DNA of 53,526 nucleotides from an uncultured Gammaproteobacteria bacterium (GTDB taxonomy: Bacteria; Pseudomonadota; Gammaproteobacteria; Pseudomonadales; Pseudohongiellaceae), in the NCBI GenBank assembly GCA_903837345.1, contig CAILUG010000004.1, forward strand, positions 1 to 53,526. The letters are read 5' to 3'. This document shows, one piece after another, positions 9,352-19,533 of the stretch. Both the position numbers and the translations under genes were made by a program. Position 1 is the stretch's first letter. Every line of letters starts with the position of its first letter. Below the pieces are notes generated by a model. It was not told the origin of the DNA, made no database searches, and worked only from the letters and a program-made list of their open reading frames with translations.

Positions 9352-12102
9352 ATGGCTAAAATCACCGTTGATGGCAAGGTCTTTGAAGTAGACCCCAACA
9401 ACAACCTGTTACAGGAACTCCTGTCGCACAAACAGGATTTGCCGTATTTCTGCTGGCACCCGAGCATGGGTTCGGTCGGCTCCTGCCGTCAGTGCGCAGT
9501 GATCGAATACGCCAACGACGACGATCAACGTGGCCGCCAGGTGATGGCTTGCATGACCTCGCCGCGTGAAGGCGCCCGTTATTCGATGGACAAGGCCCAC
9601 CAGTTCCGTGCGCAGGCGATTGAAAGCATCATGACCAGCCATCCGCATGACTGCCCGGTGTGTGAAGAAGGCGGTGAATGCCATCTGCAGGACATGACAG
9701 TAATGTCCGGCCATACCTATCGCCGCTACGATGGCAAGAAATCGACCCACAACAACCAGAATCTTGGCCCTTTCATCGGCCACGAAATGAACCGCTGCAT
9801 CACTTGCTACCGCTGCGTGCGTTACTACAAGGATTATGCAGGCGGCACCGACTTCAGTGTGCAGGCTTCCCACAACCACACCTACTTTGGCCGTTTCCAG
9901 GATGGCTCGCTTGAAAGCGAGTTCAGCGGCAACCTGGCAGAAGTGTGTCCCACCGGCGTGTTCACCGACAAGGTGTTCAGCAAGGTTTACAGCCGCAAAT
10001 GGGATCTGCAGAGTTCGCCTTCGGTGTGTGCCGCCTGTGGTGTTGGTTGCAACATCAACCCCGGCGAGCGTTATGGCACCTTGCGTCGCGTGGTAAACCG
10101 CTTCAACGATGAAGTGAACGGTTATTTCCTGTGCGACAAAGGCCGTTTCGGTACTGGCTATGTCAACAGTGCCCAACGCATAAGCGTCAACATGAGCCGC
10201 AGTGCGCATGATGCGCGTCCTTCCGAAATCACACCAGTTGATGCCAAAGCCAAACTGCTGGCCATGAAAGGCAATGCCATCGGCATCGGTTCGCCGCGCG
10301 CATCACTGGAAGCCAATTACGCTCTGCGCGCGCTGGTGGGCAAAGACAATTTCTATGCTGGTGTTTCCGATGTTGAATTCGGTTTGCTGAACCAGGTGAT
10401 CGATATTTACCAGAACCGTCCTGTGCATATCGCTTCTATCAAGGACATTGAGAAGTGCGATGCAATACTGGTACTGGGTGAAGACGTTACCAACACCGCC
10501 GCCCGTATTGCGCTGGCGCTGCGCCAGTCGGTGAAAAACATCGGCAAGGAAATGGCTGCCCGTATCAAACTGCCCATGTGGCAGGATGCCGCCATCCGCA
10601 CACTGGCCATGGACAAGAAGAGTCCGCTCTACATCCTGAGCAGCCATGCCACCCGTCTCGACGACATCGCCAGACAAGTCCATATCGGCAGCGCAGCCGA
10701 CAGCGCCCGCATCGCCTTTGCAGTTGCGCATGTACTCGACAGTTCAGCGCCGGCAGTCACCGGCCTGAGCGACGCGGAGATGGCATTGGTCAACAGCATC
10801 GCCACCGATCTGAAAGCGGCGAAGCATCCCCTGGTAGTCAGCGGCACCAGCAGTCTCGAACCGGCTTTGTTGAATGCAGCTGCCAACATCGCCACTGCAC
10901 TCGGCAACGGCGACCAACGCGGCAATCTGGCACTGTGTGTGCCGGAAGCCAACAGCCTGGGTTTGATGTTGTTGATGGATGGCAGCCAGAACTCACTGGG
11001 CAAAGCCATGCAGAGTGGAGCCCGGCAAGCCATCGTGCTGGAAAACGATCTCTATCGACGTGCACCCAGTGCGACAGTAGACAGTTTCCTCAGCGGCCTG
11101 CAACAACTGGCTGTGCTTGATCATTTGCAGCACCGCACTGGCGAAGCTGCCAATCTGGTGCTGGCCTCCGGCACCTTCGCGGAAACCACCGGTACCTTTG
11201 TCAACTACGAAGGCCGTGCCCAGCATTTCTACGCTACCTTCAAGCCGGTTGCGGCAATCCAGTCGAGCGCCAAATGGCTGTGCGACAGCGAATTCGGTAA
11301 CGAGCCGCGCATTCACATCCTGACCGGTGGCGCTGCCGCTATCCTGCCCAATGGTTATAAATTGCAGAAACTGACGCCGGGTGCCGACTGGACCTTTGCC
11401 GGTCAACGCGCGCCACGCCAGCATCATCGCTACAGCGGTCGCACTGTGATGCGTGCGCATCTGAACGTGCATGAGCCGAAGCAGGAGCAGGATGAAGACG
11501 GCCTGATGAATTACTCGATGGAAGGCGTACCGGCTACCAAGGATGCCACCATCTTCAACTCACCGTGGGCGCCAGGCTGGAATTCCAACCAGAGTTTGTT
11601 CAAGTTCCAGAAATCAGCCGGCGGTGAATTGAAACAGGGTAGCCATGGCGAGCGTCTGTTTGATGAGAACACGGGTGCCAAAGCCTGGTATGCGGCGGTT
11701 GTGCAGCAAGCAGCCATCAGCGGTTTCGCACAGTTCCCGATTTATCACCTGTTTGGCAGCGAAGAGCTGACAGCCCAGAGTGAAGCCATCCAGGCCAAGG
11801 CCACAGGCGCCTATGTCGCATTGAATCCGGCCGATGTTGCCAGGCTGGGCCTGGGCGCCAGCGACGGCGTGCAGGTGCAGCACAATGGCGCTGTGCCTTA
11901 TCTGGCGCGCGCATCTATAACGCCGGGCACGGTCGGAATCAGCGTTGGTCTCCATGGACTGAATTACCAGAACATGACAACAGCCGGCGTCAGTCTGAAC
12001 AAGGCGGCCAACTGGCAGAATCCGAAGGACTGGCGTGCCAGCAACATCATTGTCAGCGATGCCGGCAGCAGTTCTGCCTATGGCCGCGGCACCCAAGGCT
12101 AA
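9352..12102 (+). CDS. nuoG: NADH-quinone oxidoreductase subunit G
   Basis: Largest peripheral-arm subunit, a molybdopterin-oxidoreductase relative that carries electrons through several iron-sulfur clusters. In the 916-residue product the 2Fe-2S N1b ligands are Cys34, Cys45, Cys48 and Cys67. N5 is His97, Cys101, Cys104 and Cys110. N6b is Cys149, Cys152, Cys155 and Cys199. The extra N7 cluster is Cys226, Cys229, Cys233 and Cys261, present as in E. coli. The long C-terminal part retains the fold without a molybdenum site. The ATG at 9352 is chosen over a TTG six bases earlier because AGGCGG lies 7 bases before it. Confidence 0.96.
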   Translation: MAKITVDGKVFEVDPNNNLLQELLSHKQDLPYFCWHPSMGSVGSCRQCAVIEYANDDDQRGRQVMACMTSPREGARYSMDKAHQFRAQAIESIMTSHPHDCPVCEEGGECHLQDMTVMSGHTYRRYDGKKSTHNNQNLGPFIGHEMNRCITCYRCVRYYKDYAGGTDFSVQASHNHTYFGRFQDGSLESEFSGNLAEVCPTGVFTDKVFSKVYSRKWDLQSSPSVCAACGVGCNINPGERYGTLRRVVNRFNDEVNGYFLCDKGRFGTGYVNSAQRISVNMSRSAHDARPSEITPVDAKAKLLAMKGNAIGIGSPRASLEANYALRALVGKDNFYAGVSDVEFGLLNQVIDIYQNRPVHIASIKDIEKCDAILVLGEDVTNTAARIALALRQSVKNIGKEMAARIKLPMWQDAAIRTLAMDKKSPLYILSSHATRLDDIARQVHIGSAADSARIAFAVAHVLDSSAPAVTGLSDAEMALVNSIATDLKAAKHPLVVSGTSSLEPALLNAAANIATALGNGDQRGNLALCVPEANSLGLMLLMDGSQNSLGKAMQSGARQAIVLENDLYRRAPSATVDSFLSGLQQLAVLDHLQHRTGEAANLVLASGTFAETTGTFVNYEGRAQHFYATFKPVAAIQSSAKWLCDSEFGNEPRIHILTGGAAAILPNGYKLQKLTPGADWTFAGQRAPRQHHRYSGRTVMRAHLNVHEPKQEQDEDGLMNYSMEGVPATKDATIFNSPWAPGWNSNQSLFKFQKSAGGELKQGSHGERLFDENTGAKAWYAAVVQQAAISGFAQFPIYHLFGSEELTAQSEAIQAKATGAYVALNPADVARLGLGASDGVQVQHNGAVPYLARASITPGTVGISVGLHGLNYQNMTTAGVSLNKAANWQNPKDWRASNIIVSDAGSSSAYGRGTQG

Positions 12103-12118
12103 CCAGGAGACAGACACC

Positions 12119-13105
12119 ATGTTTGAATTTGTCGTCGGTTCTCCCCTCAACATTGTGCTGATTCTTGGCGCAGTGCTGGTAGCTGCTGCGCTGCTGATCT
12201 GGGTAGAGCGCCGTGTGCTGGGTTTCCTCAACGAACGTCTGGGCCCCAACCGGGTCGGCCCCTGGGGTATCGCGCAGTCGCTGGCTGACGTGGGCAAACT
12301 GATCACCAAGGAAGACTGGGTGCCACCGTTTGCCGACAAACTGCCGTTTATCGTGGCGCCCATCATAGTGCCAGTGGTGATGCTGCTGAGTTTTGCGGTG
12401 ATACCCATTGCACCTGGTGTCGGCATCATGGATCTGAACATAGGGTTGTTGTGGGTATTGGCCATGGCCGGCCTCGGTTCCTACTCGGCAATGCTGGGTG
12501 GTCTGGCTTCCAACAACAAGTTCTCGCTGCTGGGCGGTTTGCGTGCAGCCGGACAGATGATCAGCTATGAAGTGTTCATGGGTATTTCCATACTCGGCAT
12601 TGTCATTCTCAGCGACAGTTTCAACCTGCGCGAGATCGTCGAGGCGCAGCACAAACACGGCTGGTTCGTATTCCCGCAGTTCATCGGCTTCATCGTATTC
12701 GTGATCGCCGGTCTGGCTGAAACCAAGCGCTGGCCGTTTGACCTGGCGGAAGGCGAGTCGGAAATCATTTCCGGTTTCAACACCGAATATTCCGGCATGA
12801 AGTTCGGCCTGTTCTTTGTGGGTGAATACATCGGCATGCTGTTGCTGTCTGCGCTGATACCGGTGTTGTTTTTCGGCGGCTGGTATGCACCGTTCGGGCT
12901 GGAACTGCCCAATGCGATAATTTCCGGCATTTTCTGGATGTGTGCGAAAACCGGCTGCTGGATCTTCTTCTTCATTCTGGTACGTGCAGCGCTGGTGCGT
13001 CCTCGCTATGACCAATTGATGAACTACGGCTGGCTGGTGATGCTGCCACTGTCGTTGCTCAACCTGCTGGTAACGGGTGCTGTTGTGCTGGCCCAGGGGA
13101 ACTAG
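12119..13105 (+). CDS. nuoH: NADH-quinone oxidoreductase subunit H
   Basis: Membrane subunit linking the peripheral arm to the proton-pumping arm and lining the quinone channel. The 328 residues form about eight hydrophobic helices. Conserved landmarks are ERRVLGFLNERLGPNRVGP near the N-terminus and the acidic loop FDLAEGESEIISGFNTEYSG. The frame continues upstream into the end of nuoG, but AGGAG at 12105-12109 places the start at the ATG at 12119, 16 bases after the nuoG stop. Confidence 0.97.
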   Translation: MFEFVVGSPLNIVLILGAVLVAAALLIWVERRVLGFLNERLGPNRVGPWGIAQSLADVGKLITKEDWVPPFADKLPFIVAPIIVPVVMLLSFAVIPIAPGVGIMDLNIGLLWVLAMAGLGSYSAMLGGLASNNKFSLLGGLRAAGQMISYEVFMGISILGIVILSDSFNLREIVEAQHKHGWFVFPQFIGFIVFVIAGLAETKRWPFDLAEGESEIISGFNTEYSGMKFGLFFVGEYIGMLLLSALIPVLFFGGWYAPFGLELPNAIISGIFWMCAKTGCWIFFFILVRAALVRPRYDQLMNYGWLVMLPLSLLNLLVTGAVVLAQGN

Positions 13106-13108
13106 GAC

Positions 13109-13657
13109 ATGATCAATTTCTTGTGCAAACAACTTTACATAATCTGGTCACAGCTGGTCACGCTGTGGCTGGTGTTCACCCATATTTTCAAGAAGGCCGA
13201 CACGGTCGAGTATCCCGACCAGATGCCATACATGTTTCCGCGCTGGCGCGGCCGCATCATCCTCAGCCGCGATCCTGACGGTGAAGAACGCTGTGTTGCC
13301 TGCAACCTGTGTGCAGTGGCTTGTCCGGTTGACTGCATTGCATTGCAGAAAACCGAAGACGAGAACGGCCGCTGGTATCCGGAATTTTTCCGCATCAATT
13401 TCTCGCGTTGCATCATGTGCGGTTTCTGCGAAGAAGCCTGCCCGACCCACGCCATCCAGCTGACACCGGATTTTGAAATGGCCGAGTACGTGCGCCAGGA
13501 CATGGTGTGGGAGAAGGAAGACATGCTGATCAGCGGCACCGGCAAATACCACGACTACAACTTCTACAAGATCGCCGGCAAGGCCATCGGCGGCAAGGGC
13601 AAGGGCGAAGCCCGCAATGAGCTGCCACCGATTGACCGCAGGAGTCTGTTGCCATGA
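13109..13657 (+). CDS. nuoI: NADH-quinone oxidoreductase subunit I
   Basis: Ferredoxin-like subunit holding 4Fe-4S clusters N6a and N6b-equivalent between NuoG and NuoB. In the 182-residue product the two CxxCxxCxxxCP motifs are complete: Cys62, 65, 68, 72 and Cys101, 104, 107, 111. An amphipathic N-terminus (about 1-30) anchors it to the membrane arm. Three bases separate it from nuoH, and its stop overlaps the nuoJ start by four bases. Confidence 0.97.
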   Translation: MINFLCKQLYIIWSQLVTLWLVFTHIFKKADTVEYPDQMPYMFPRWRGRIILSRDPDGEERCVACNLCAVACPVDCIALQKTEDENGRWYPEFFRINFSRCIMCGFCEEACPTHAIQLTPDFEMAEYVRQDMVWEKEDMLISGTGKYHDYNFYKIAGKAIGGKGKGEARNELPPIDRRSLLP

Positions 13658-14142
13658 ATCTGCTTTTTTACATTGCTGCCGTGGTGAGCGTGCTGTCCAC
13701 GCTGATTGCGATTACCCGCGTCAACGTCACCCATGCATTGCTGTATTTCATCCTGTCACTGATTTCGCTGGCGACCATTTTCTACACGATAGGCGCACAC
13801 TTCGCCGCTGTGCTGGAAGTAATCGTCTATGCCGGCGCCATCATGGTGATGTATGTGTTCGTCGCAATGATGCTGAATCTTGGCCACGCCACCATCGATC
13901 AGGAACGCGCCTGGCTCAAGCCAACCATCTGGATCGGGCCTTCGCTGATGGCGGCACCGCTGCTGGCGGCGTTGGTGTTTGTATTGTTGAAGGACACCAG
14001 TGCCGCTGAAATGGGCCATACCGTCACAGCGGCCAAGCAGGTGGGTATCGCGCTGTTCGGACCGTATGTACTGGCGGTGGAGCTGGCCTCGATGCTGCTG
14101 CTGGCCGGTCTGGTCGGTGCCTATCATCTGGCCCGCAAATAA
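13654..14142 (+). CDS. nuoJ: NADH-quinone oxidoreductase subunit J
   Basis: Membrane-arm subunit of 162 residues with five predicted hydrophobic helices. The third carries the conserved [20 protein letters not shown] pattern, including the pi-bulge tyrosine/glycine region of the E-channel. Start codon overlaps the nuoI stop (ATGA). Slightly shorter than E. coli NuoJ at the C-terminus, as is common in this group. Confidence 0.95.
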   Translation: MNLLFYIAAVVSVLSTLIAITRVNVTHALLYFILSLISLATIFYTIGAHFAAVLEVIVYAGAIMVMYVFVAMMLNLGHATIDQERAWLKPTIWIGPSLMAAPLLAALVFVLLKDTSAAEMGHTVTAAKQVGIALFGPYVLAVELASMLLLAGLVGAYHLARK

Positions 14143-14169
14143 CGCAACTCACCACAAAGAATCGCATCC

Positions 14170-14499
14170 ATGATAATGCCAACCGTAACAATGCAAGCAA
14201 TCCCGATGGAGCACGGCCTGATTCTGGCCGCGATCCTGTTCGTGCTCGGACTGATCGGTGTGCTCACTCGCCGCAACATGGTATTCGTGCTGATGTCGCT
14301 CGAGATCATGCTTAATGCGGCAGCGCTGGCATTCATTGCTGCCGGTGCCCGCTGGGGCCAGCCTGACGGCCAGATCATGTTCCTGATGATCATCAGTCTG
14401 GCGGCTGCCGAAGTGGCAGTAGGATTGGCGCTGGTGCTGCAGATGTTTCAACGCTTCAAGACTCTGGATCTCGATGTCTTGAGCAAGATGAAAGGCTAG
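14170..14499 (+). CDS. nuoK: NADH-quinone oxidoreductase subunit K
   Basis: Small antiporter-like membrane subunit, three helices, with the two buried acidic residues in [11 protein letters not shown] and [13 protein letters not shown] that take part in proton transfer. As given it is 109 residues. Family members are usually about 100 and begin near the residues MEHGLILAA, so an internal ATG (14191 or 14206) is possible. The first ATG has only a weak AAAGAA upstream, so the exact start is open. Confidence 0.94.
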   Translation: MIMPTVTMQAIPMEHGLILAAILFVLGLIGVLTRRNMVFVLMSLEIMLNAAALAFIAAGARWGQPDGQIMFLMIISLAAAEVAVGLALVLQMFQRFKTLDLDVLSKMKG

Positions 14500-14511
14500 G
14501 GGAGAACACGC

Positions 14512-16356
14512 ATGCTGGATTTACTGTGGTTGGTACCAACCATCCCCCTGATCGGATTCCTGATCCTTACCTTCACGCAAGGCAAACTGTCGGAAGTGCC
14601 GGCCGGCATCATCGGTGCCGGTTCCATCGGGTTGGCGTTTGTGATTGCGCTGCTGGCAGGGATTCAATTCATCCATTCCGACGCGCCGTTCTTTTCACAG
14701 CATTTGTGGACCTGGATGTCGGTTGGCAGCTTCAAGGCCGGTTTCAACCTGTATCTCGACGGCGTGTCGCTGGTGATGATGTTCATCATTACCGGCATCG
14801 GCTTCCTGATCCATGTCTATGCCACCGGCTACATGCACGACGATCCAAGCTTCGCGCGTTTCTTTGCCTACATGAACCTGTTTGTCGCCGCGATGCTGAT
14901 TCTGGTGCTGGGTGACAACCTGTTGCTGTTGTTCATGGGCTGGGAAGGGGTGGGCCTGTGTTCCTACCTCCTGATCGGTTTCTGGTACACCGACCCTTAC
15001 AACGGTTATTGCGCCCGCAAGGCCTTTGTCGTCACGCGGGTGGGTGATGCGTCGATGGCGCTGGGTTTGTTCCTGCTGTTCCAGAGTGTGGGCACGCTCA
15101 ATATCCAGGACGCCATGCATATCGCGCAGGCGCAGTGGCCAACTGCTGGTGGTGGTGCCGGGCTTGCCACTGCCGTGACCTTGTTGTTGCTGGGTGGTGC
15201 CGTGGGCAAATCAGCACAGTTGCCATTGCAGACATGGTTGCCGGACGCGATGGCCGGCCCGACCCCGATCTCGGCGTTGATCCATGCAGCAACGATGGTG
15301 ACGGCCGGGGTATACCTGATCGCCCGTACCCATATCCTTTATATGCTGGCGCCGGATGTGCAATATCTGGTGGGTGTAATCGGCTGCATCACGCTGCTGA
15401 TGGCCGGCTTTACCGCACTGACGCAGAGCGACATCAAGAAAGTATTGGCGTTTTCGACCGTGAGCCAGATTGGCTACATGTTCCTGGCACTCGGTGTGGG
15501 AGCATGGAACAGTGCGATCTTCCACTTGATGACACATGCGTTCTTCAAGGCCCTGCTGTTCCTCACCGCCGGCTCCGTCATTCTCGGCATGCACCATGAA
15601 CAGAATATTTTCAAAATGGGCGGCCTGCGCAAGGATCTGCCCTGGTGTCATTGGCTGTTCCTGATCGGCACAGTGGCGCTTGTGGCCTTGCCCGGCACAT
15701 CCGGTTATTTCTCGAAAGAAGAAATCCTCGGTGCTGCGCTGGCGCACCATGAAGGTGGCTACATCCTGTGGCTGGGCGGCATAGCCGGTGCCTTCATGAC
15801 CGGCCTTTACAGTTTCCGCCTGTATTTCCTGGTGTTCTGGGGCAAGAAGACCCACGACGGCCACGAAGTGATGGGCTGGAACCTGCAAGGCCCGCTGGTG
15901 CTGCTGGCCGTGCTGGCGCTGCTGGGCGGTTACATCACGATTCCGGTCGGGAAAGTGTTCCCCATGGTTGCTGAAGAAGAGCCGGCGCTGATGTATCGGG
16001 CCATCATGATCGGTCTGCCCATACTCGGCATTCTGGTGGCATGGCTGGTGTTCGTGAAAGGCGTGATCGATACCAAAAAACTCGCGGGCTCCGGCCTGGG
16101 TGCTGCACTGCACCGCTTCTGGTTCACCCAGTGGGGCATGGACTGGCTCTATGACCGCGTGTTTGTGTTTCCGTATGTGGGACTCGCCAGACTCAACAAG
16201 AGCGATTTCATCGATTCGATTTACAACGGCATCGCCAAGCTGACCCTGGTGTTGCATGGGCTGGTCAGTGATACCCAGACCGGTCAGCTGCGCTGGTATG
16301 CCCTCACGATGATCAGCGGCGTCTTGCTGCTGGTGAGCATTGGAGTATTTCTATGA
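14512..16356 (+). CDS. nuoL: NADH-quinone oxidoreductase subunit L
   Basis: Distal proton-pumping subunit of complex I, a Mrp-type antiporter homologue. The 614 residues contain the LFMGWEGVGLCSYLLIGFWY helix, the AQLPLQTWLPDAMAGPTPISALIHAATMV core, and a long C-terminal region including the lateral helix and final membrane anchor. Start is an ATG with GGGGAGA upstream. Its stop overlaps the nuoM start by four bases (ATGA). Full length. Confidence 0.97.
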   Translation: MLDLLWLVPTIPLIGFLILTFTQGKLSEVPAGIIGAGSIGLAFVIALLAGIQFIHSDAPFFSQHLWTWMSVGSFKAGFNLYLDGVSLVMMFIITGIGFLIHVYATGYMHDDPSFARFFAYMNLFVAAMLILVLGDNLLLLFMGWEGVGLCSYLLIGFWYTDPYNGYCARKAFVVTRVGDASMALGLFLLFQSVGTLNIQDAMHIAQAQWPTAGGGAGLATAVTLLLLGGAVGKSAQLPLQTWLPDAMAGPTPISALIHAATMVTAGVYLIARTHILYMLAPDVQYLVGVIGCITLLMAGFTALTQSDIKKVLAFSTVSQIGYMFLALGVGAWNSAIFHLMTHAFFKALLFLTAGSVILGMHHEQNIFKMGGLRKDLPWCHWLFLIGTVALVALPGTSGYFSKEEILGAALAHHEGGYILWLGGIAGAFMTGLYSFRLYFLVFWGKKTHDGHEVMGWNLQGPLVLLAVLALLGGYITIPVGKVFPMVAEEEPALMYRAIMIGLPILGILVAWLVFVKGVIDTKKLAGSGLGAALHRFWFTQWGMDWLYDRVFVFPYVGLARLNKSDFIDSIYNGIAKLTLVLHGLVSDTQTGQLRWYALTMISGVLLLVSIGVFL

Positions 16357-17858
16357 TTCTGGTCTGGTTGATGGTGATCCTGTTTGCCGGCGGCATCGGG
16401 GCTGCACTGGCAGAGAGCAGGGGCGCTGAACATCCGCGCGCAGTGGCGCTGACTGCAATCCTGATTGACCTGTTCCTGGTCATCCTGATGCTGGTGGCGC
16501 CTGACAGTCTCGGTCTCGGCACTGCCTCGACCGTGGCACAACTGGGTCAGCATGGCGACTGGCTGGTACTGCTGAAAGCCGAATGGATCCCGCGTTTCGG
16601 TGTCAGCTTCATCTTCGGTGTGGATGGCCTCAGCCTGATGCTGGTGGCACTCACGGTTTTCCTCGGCCTGATGGCGCTGGGTTCGGCGTGGGGCGAGGTC
16701 AAGGAGCGTACCGGCTTCTTCTATTTCAATTTGCTGTGGACACTGGCTGGCGTCATCGGGGTGTTCACCGCGCTCGACCTGTTCCTGTTCTTCTTCTTCT
16801 GGGAAGTGATGCTGATCCCGATGTATTTCATCATTGCGATCTGGGGCCACGAGAACAAGCACTATGCGGCCATGAAGTTCTTCATCTTCACGCAGGTGAG
16901 TGGCTTGTTGATGCTGCTTGCTATCCTGATGCTGGTGTATTTCCACTACAGCACCACCAATGTGCTGACCTTCAATTATTTCCAGCTGCTTGGCACCAAA
17001 TTGCCGGCCAACGTTGCCACCTGGGTGATGCTGGGTTTCTTTGTGGCCTTTGCCACCAAGTTGCCAGCGGTGCCGTTCCACAACTGGTTGCCGGATGCGC
17101 ATTCACAGGCGCCTACCGCCGGTTCGGTGATTCTGGCCGGTGTGCTGCTGAAAACCGGTGCTTACGGTTTGCTGCGTTTCACCGTGCCATTGTTCCCTGA
17201 TGAAAGCATGGCGTTCGCGCCAGTGGCGATGACGATGGGCGTGGTCAGCATTCTTTACACCGCAATGGTGGCTTTCGCCCAGAGCGACATCAAACGCCTG
17301 ATTGCCTATACCTCGGTGAGCCATATGGGCTTTGTACTGGTGGGGATTTATGCGTGGAATGCCCAGGCGGTGCAGGGTGCGGTAATGACGATGCTGGCGC
17401 ACGGTTTCAGCGCAGCAGCACTCTTCATGCTGGCCGGTGGTTTGCAGCATCGCATCCATACGCGTGACATGGACAAGATGGGCGGCTTCTGGGGTGTGGC
17501 CCCCAAGCTGGCGTTCATGGCGCTGTTTTTCACCATCGCTGCGGTTGGCATGCCAGGCCTTGGCAACTTCATCGGGGAATTCCTGGTGCTGCTTGGCAGC
17601 TTCAAGGTCAACATCCTGCTGACGGGTTTTGCCACCATGGGTGTGGTGGTGGCGGCGGTTTACTCGCTGATCGTCATCCAGAAAGTTTTCCACGGCAAAA
17701 ACAAGAACAACTACACCATGGCTGATCTGAGCGCAGTGGAGTTCATCTGCTATGCGCTGTTGATGATAGGTCTGGTGTGGATGGGCATGTATCCGCAAAC
17801 CATGCTGAATATGGCGCAGCCATCTTTGCAGAGTCTTGGTGTGGCGTTCCCGGGTTAA
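16353..17858 (+). CDS. nuoM: NADH-quinone oxidoreductase subunit M
   Basis: Antiporter-like proton-pumping subunit, 501 residues with about 14 hydrophobic helices. Seen are the FFWEVMLIPMYFIIAIWG helix with its conserved Glu, the KLPAVPFHNWLPDAHSQAP motif with the pumping Lys, and AFAQSDIKRLIAYTSVSHMGF. Translationally coupled to nuoL. The order L-M-N at the operon end is the standard one. Confidence 0.97.
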   Translation: MILVWLMVILFAGGIGAALAESRGAEHPRAVALTAILIDLFLVILMLVAPDSLGLGTASTVAQLGQHGDWLVLLKAEWIPRFGVSFIFGVDGLSLMLVALTVFLGLMALGSAWGEVKERTGFFYFNLLWTLAGVIGVFTALDLFLFFFFWEVMLIPMYFIIAIWGHENKHYAAMKFFIFTQVSGLLMLLAILMLVYFHYSTTNVLTFNYFQLLGTKLPANVATWVMLGFFVAFATKLPAVPFHNWLPDAHSQAPTAGSVILAGVLLKTGAYGLLRFTVPLFPDESMAFAPVAMTMGVVSILYTAMVAFAQSDIKRLIAYTSVSHMGFVLVGIYAWNAQAVQGAVMTMLAHGFSAAALFMLAGGLQHRIHTRDMDKMGGFWGVAPKLAFMALFFTIAAVGMPGLGNFIGEFLVLLGSFKVNILLTGFATMGVVVAAVYSLIVIQKVFHGKNKNNYTMADLSAVEFICYALLMIGLVWMGMYPQTMLNMAQPSLQSLGVAFPG

Positions 17859-17888
17859 GCGATACTTACGAGATAACAGGCATAAACA

Positions 17889-19355
17889 ATGAGCTCCGCA
17901 ATGCTGATAGATTTGCTCCAGATCATTCTGCTCACCGTCACCACGGTGGCAGTCATGGTGGTGACCGGTTTCCGGCGTGACCATGGCCTGATCAATGCGC
18001 TGACCCAGACCGGCCTCTGTGCTGCGTTGCTGGTGTTTGCAGTGATCCGTCCGGTGACGCCACTGCAGGTAACGCCGTTGTTGATCATCGATGAGTACAG
18101 CCTGTTCTTCTCCTGCCTCATCATCATCGGTGCCATTGCCGTCACCGCGATGGCCTATCCCTATTTTGAAAAACATCACCAGCACAATGAAGAATTCTAT
18201 CTGCTGGTATTGTGCGGCACCCTCGGCGGCGTGGTGATGGCGGCCAGCAACCATTTTGTGTCGTTCTTCATCGGTATGGAAATGATGGGGATCAGCCTCT
18301 ATGCCTTGATTGCCTATACCGTGCACGCGCAAAAGCCGGCCAAATTCCCGCTGGAAGCCGCGGTGAAATACCTGATCATGTCGGGCCTGGCCTCGGCCGT
18401 GATGCTGTTCGGCATGGCGTTGATCTATGCAATGGTCGGCACCTTCGAGTTCCCGCTGCTGGCAGCTGCTACCGGCGGTCTCGATACTTCCCTGCATCCG
18501 ATCATGCTGGTGGGTTATCTGATGATCATCGTCGGGGTGGCGTTCAAACTGTCGCTGGTGCCGTTCCATATGTGGACACCTGATGTCTATGAAGGTGCAC
18601 CATTGCCGGTGACTGCCTTCCTCGCCACAATTTCCAAAGCCGGCATGGTGGCAGTGGCCATGCGTCTTTTGCTGGCGGCACAAGCTTTCAGCTTCGGCCA
18701 GATCACCGTGGTGCTGTCGCTGCTGGCAGCAGCATCGATGATCTTTGGCAACCTGCTGGCGGTGATGCAAAGTAACGTCAAACGCCTGTTTGCGTATTCG
18801 TCAATTGCCCACCTCGGTTATCTGCTGGTGGTGGTGATCGCTGCAGCAGCGGTACCGGAACTGCTCAGTGTCGAGAGCATGAGCTTTTACATTGCTGCCT
18901 ACTTCTTCATGTCGATTGCAGGTTTTGCAGTGCTCAGCGCACTCTCCAATGCCGGCAAGGAAATGGATTCCATCACCGACTTCCAGGGCTTGTTCTGGCG
19001 TAACCCCTGGCTCGCCACTGTGATGATCGTGGTGTTGCTCTCACTCGCCGGCATTCCGCTCACTGCCGGCTTCATCGGCAAGTTCTATATCTTCACCACC
19101 GGGGTGGAAGGGCAGTTGTGGTTTCTGCTGACGGTGCTGATCATCGGCTCGTCGATTGGTCTCTATTACTACCTGCGATTGATCTACACGATGCTGCAGG
19201 AACCACACAACAATCTGGTGAATGATCCAGCCGCGCTGAAGCTGCCGATTGGTCTCAACGTGGTGATGGCGGCGATGACTGTGGCGATTATTTATCTGGG
19301 TGTGTACCCTACTGCCTTCATCAAAACACTGCAGAGTTTGGCCAGCACGCTGTGA
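17889..19355 (+). CDS. nuoN: NADH-quinone oxidoreductase subunit N
   Basis: Third antiporter-like subunit, 488 residues, last gene of the operon. Conserved features include GMEMMGISLYALIAY, the LSLVPFHMWTPDVYEGAP motif, and MQSNVKRLFAYSSIAHLGYLL. Start is an ATG 30 bases after nuoM with a modest AGG upstream. With it the operon encodes a full 14-subunit complex I in 13 genes; no subunit is missing or broken. Confidence 0.97.
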   Translation: MSSAMLIDLLQIILLTVTTVAVMVVTGFRRDHGLINALTQTGLCAALLVFAVIRPVTPLQVTPLLIIDEYSLFFSCLIIIGAIAVTAMAYPYFEKHHQHNEEFYLLVLCGTLGGVVMAASNHFVSFFIGMEMMGISLYALIAYTVHAQKPAKFPLEAAVKYLIMSGLASAVMLFGMALIYAMVGTFEFPLLAAATGGLDTSLHPIMLVGYLMIIVGVAFKLSLVPFHMWTPDVYEGAPLPVTAFLATISKAGMVAVAMRLLLAAQAFSFGQITVVLSLLAAASMIFGNLLAVMQSNVKRLFAYSSIAHLGYLLVVVIAAAAVPELLSVESMSFYIAAYFFMSIAGFAVLSALSNAGKEMDSITDFQGLFWRNPWLATVMIVVLLSLAGIPLTAGFIGKFYIFTTGVEGQLWFLLTVLIIGSSIGLYYYLRLIYTMLQEPHNNLVNDPAALKLPIGLNVVMAAMTVAIIYLGVYPTAFIKTLQSLASTL

Positions 19356-19369
19356 TCCTTTTCCGGGCC

Positions 19370-19415
19370 GCGGGTCACCACTGACCCGCTGGTCAGAAGA
19401 ATAGTCAGACTATTC
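19370..19415 (+). terminator. Two hairpins after nuoN
   Basis: Directly after the nuoN stop, GCGGGTCA pairs with TGACCCGC around a 4-base loop (19370-19389). A second perfect 7-bp hairpin, GAATAGT with ACTATTC, follows at 19399-19415. Neither is followed by a clear T-run, so this is at best a Rho-assisted or RNA-end-protecting structure closing the nuo transcript. Confidence 0.4.
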
Positions 19416-19426
19416 CTAGATTTAGC

Positions 19427-19456
19427 TTGCATAGTTAAAATTACCCTGAGTAGAAT
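19427..19456 (+). promoter_or_regulatory. Candidate promoter for the recombinase-lolCDE transcript
   Basis: TTGCAT, an 18-base spacer and TAGAAT lie after the nuoN hairpins and about 140 bases before the recombinase ATG. It would drive the recombinase and, through overlapping genes, lolCDE. Confidence 0.4.
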
Positions 19457-19533
19457 TCCCGCCCCCGGCAGCTATTTGCGCAGGCAGAGACACAAATCCC
19501 GCTTCGCGCAGTCAAGCCAGCATCAATACTAGT

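Noticed and set aside
12053-13132. 359-codon minus-strand frame opposite nuoH
   Set aside because: Same antisense artefact; crosses gene boundaries on the other strand and has no start signals.
15211-16257. 348-codon minus-strand frame opposite nuoL
   Set aside because: Antisense shadow; composition (His, Gln, Arg) follows from reversed hydrophobic codons.
17103-18770. 555-codon open frame on the minus strand opposite nuoM/nuoN
   Set aside because: His/Gln-rich translation typical of the antisense of membrane-protein codons; no domain, no ribosome site, and it spans two well-supported genes.
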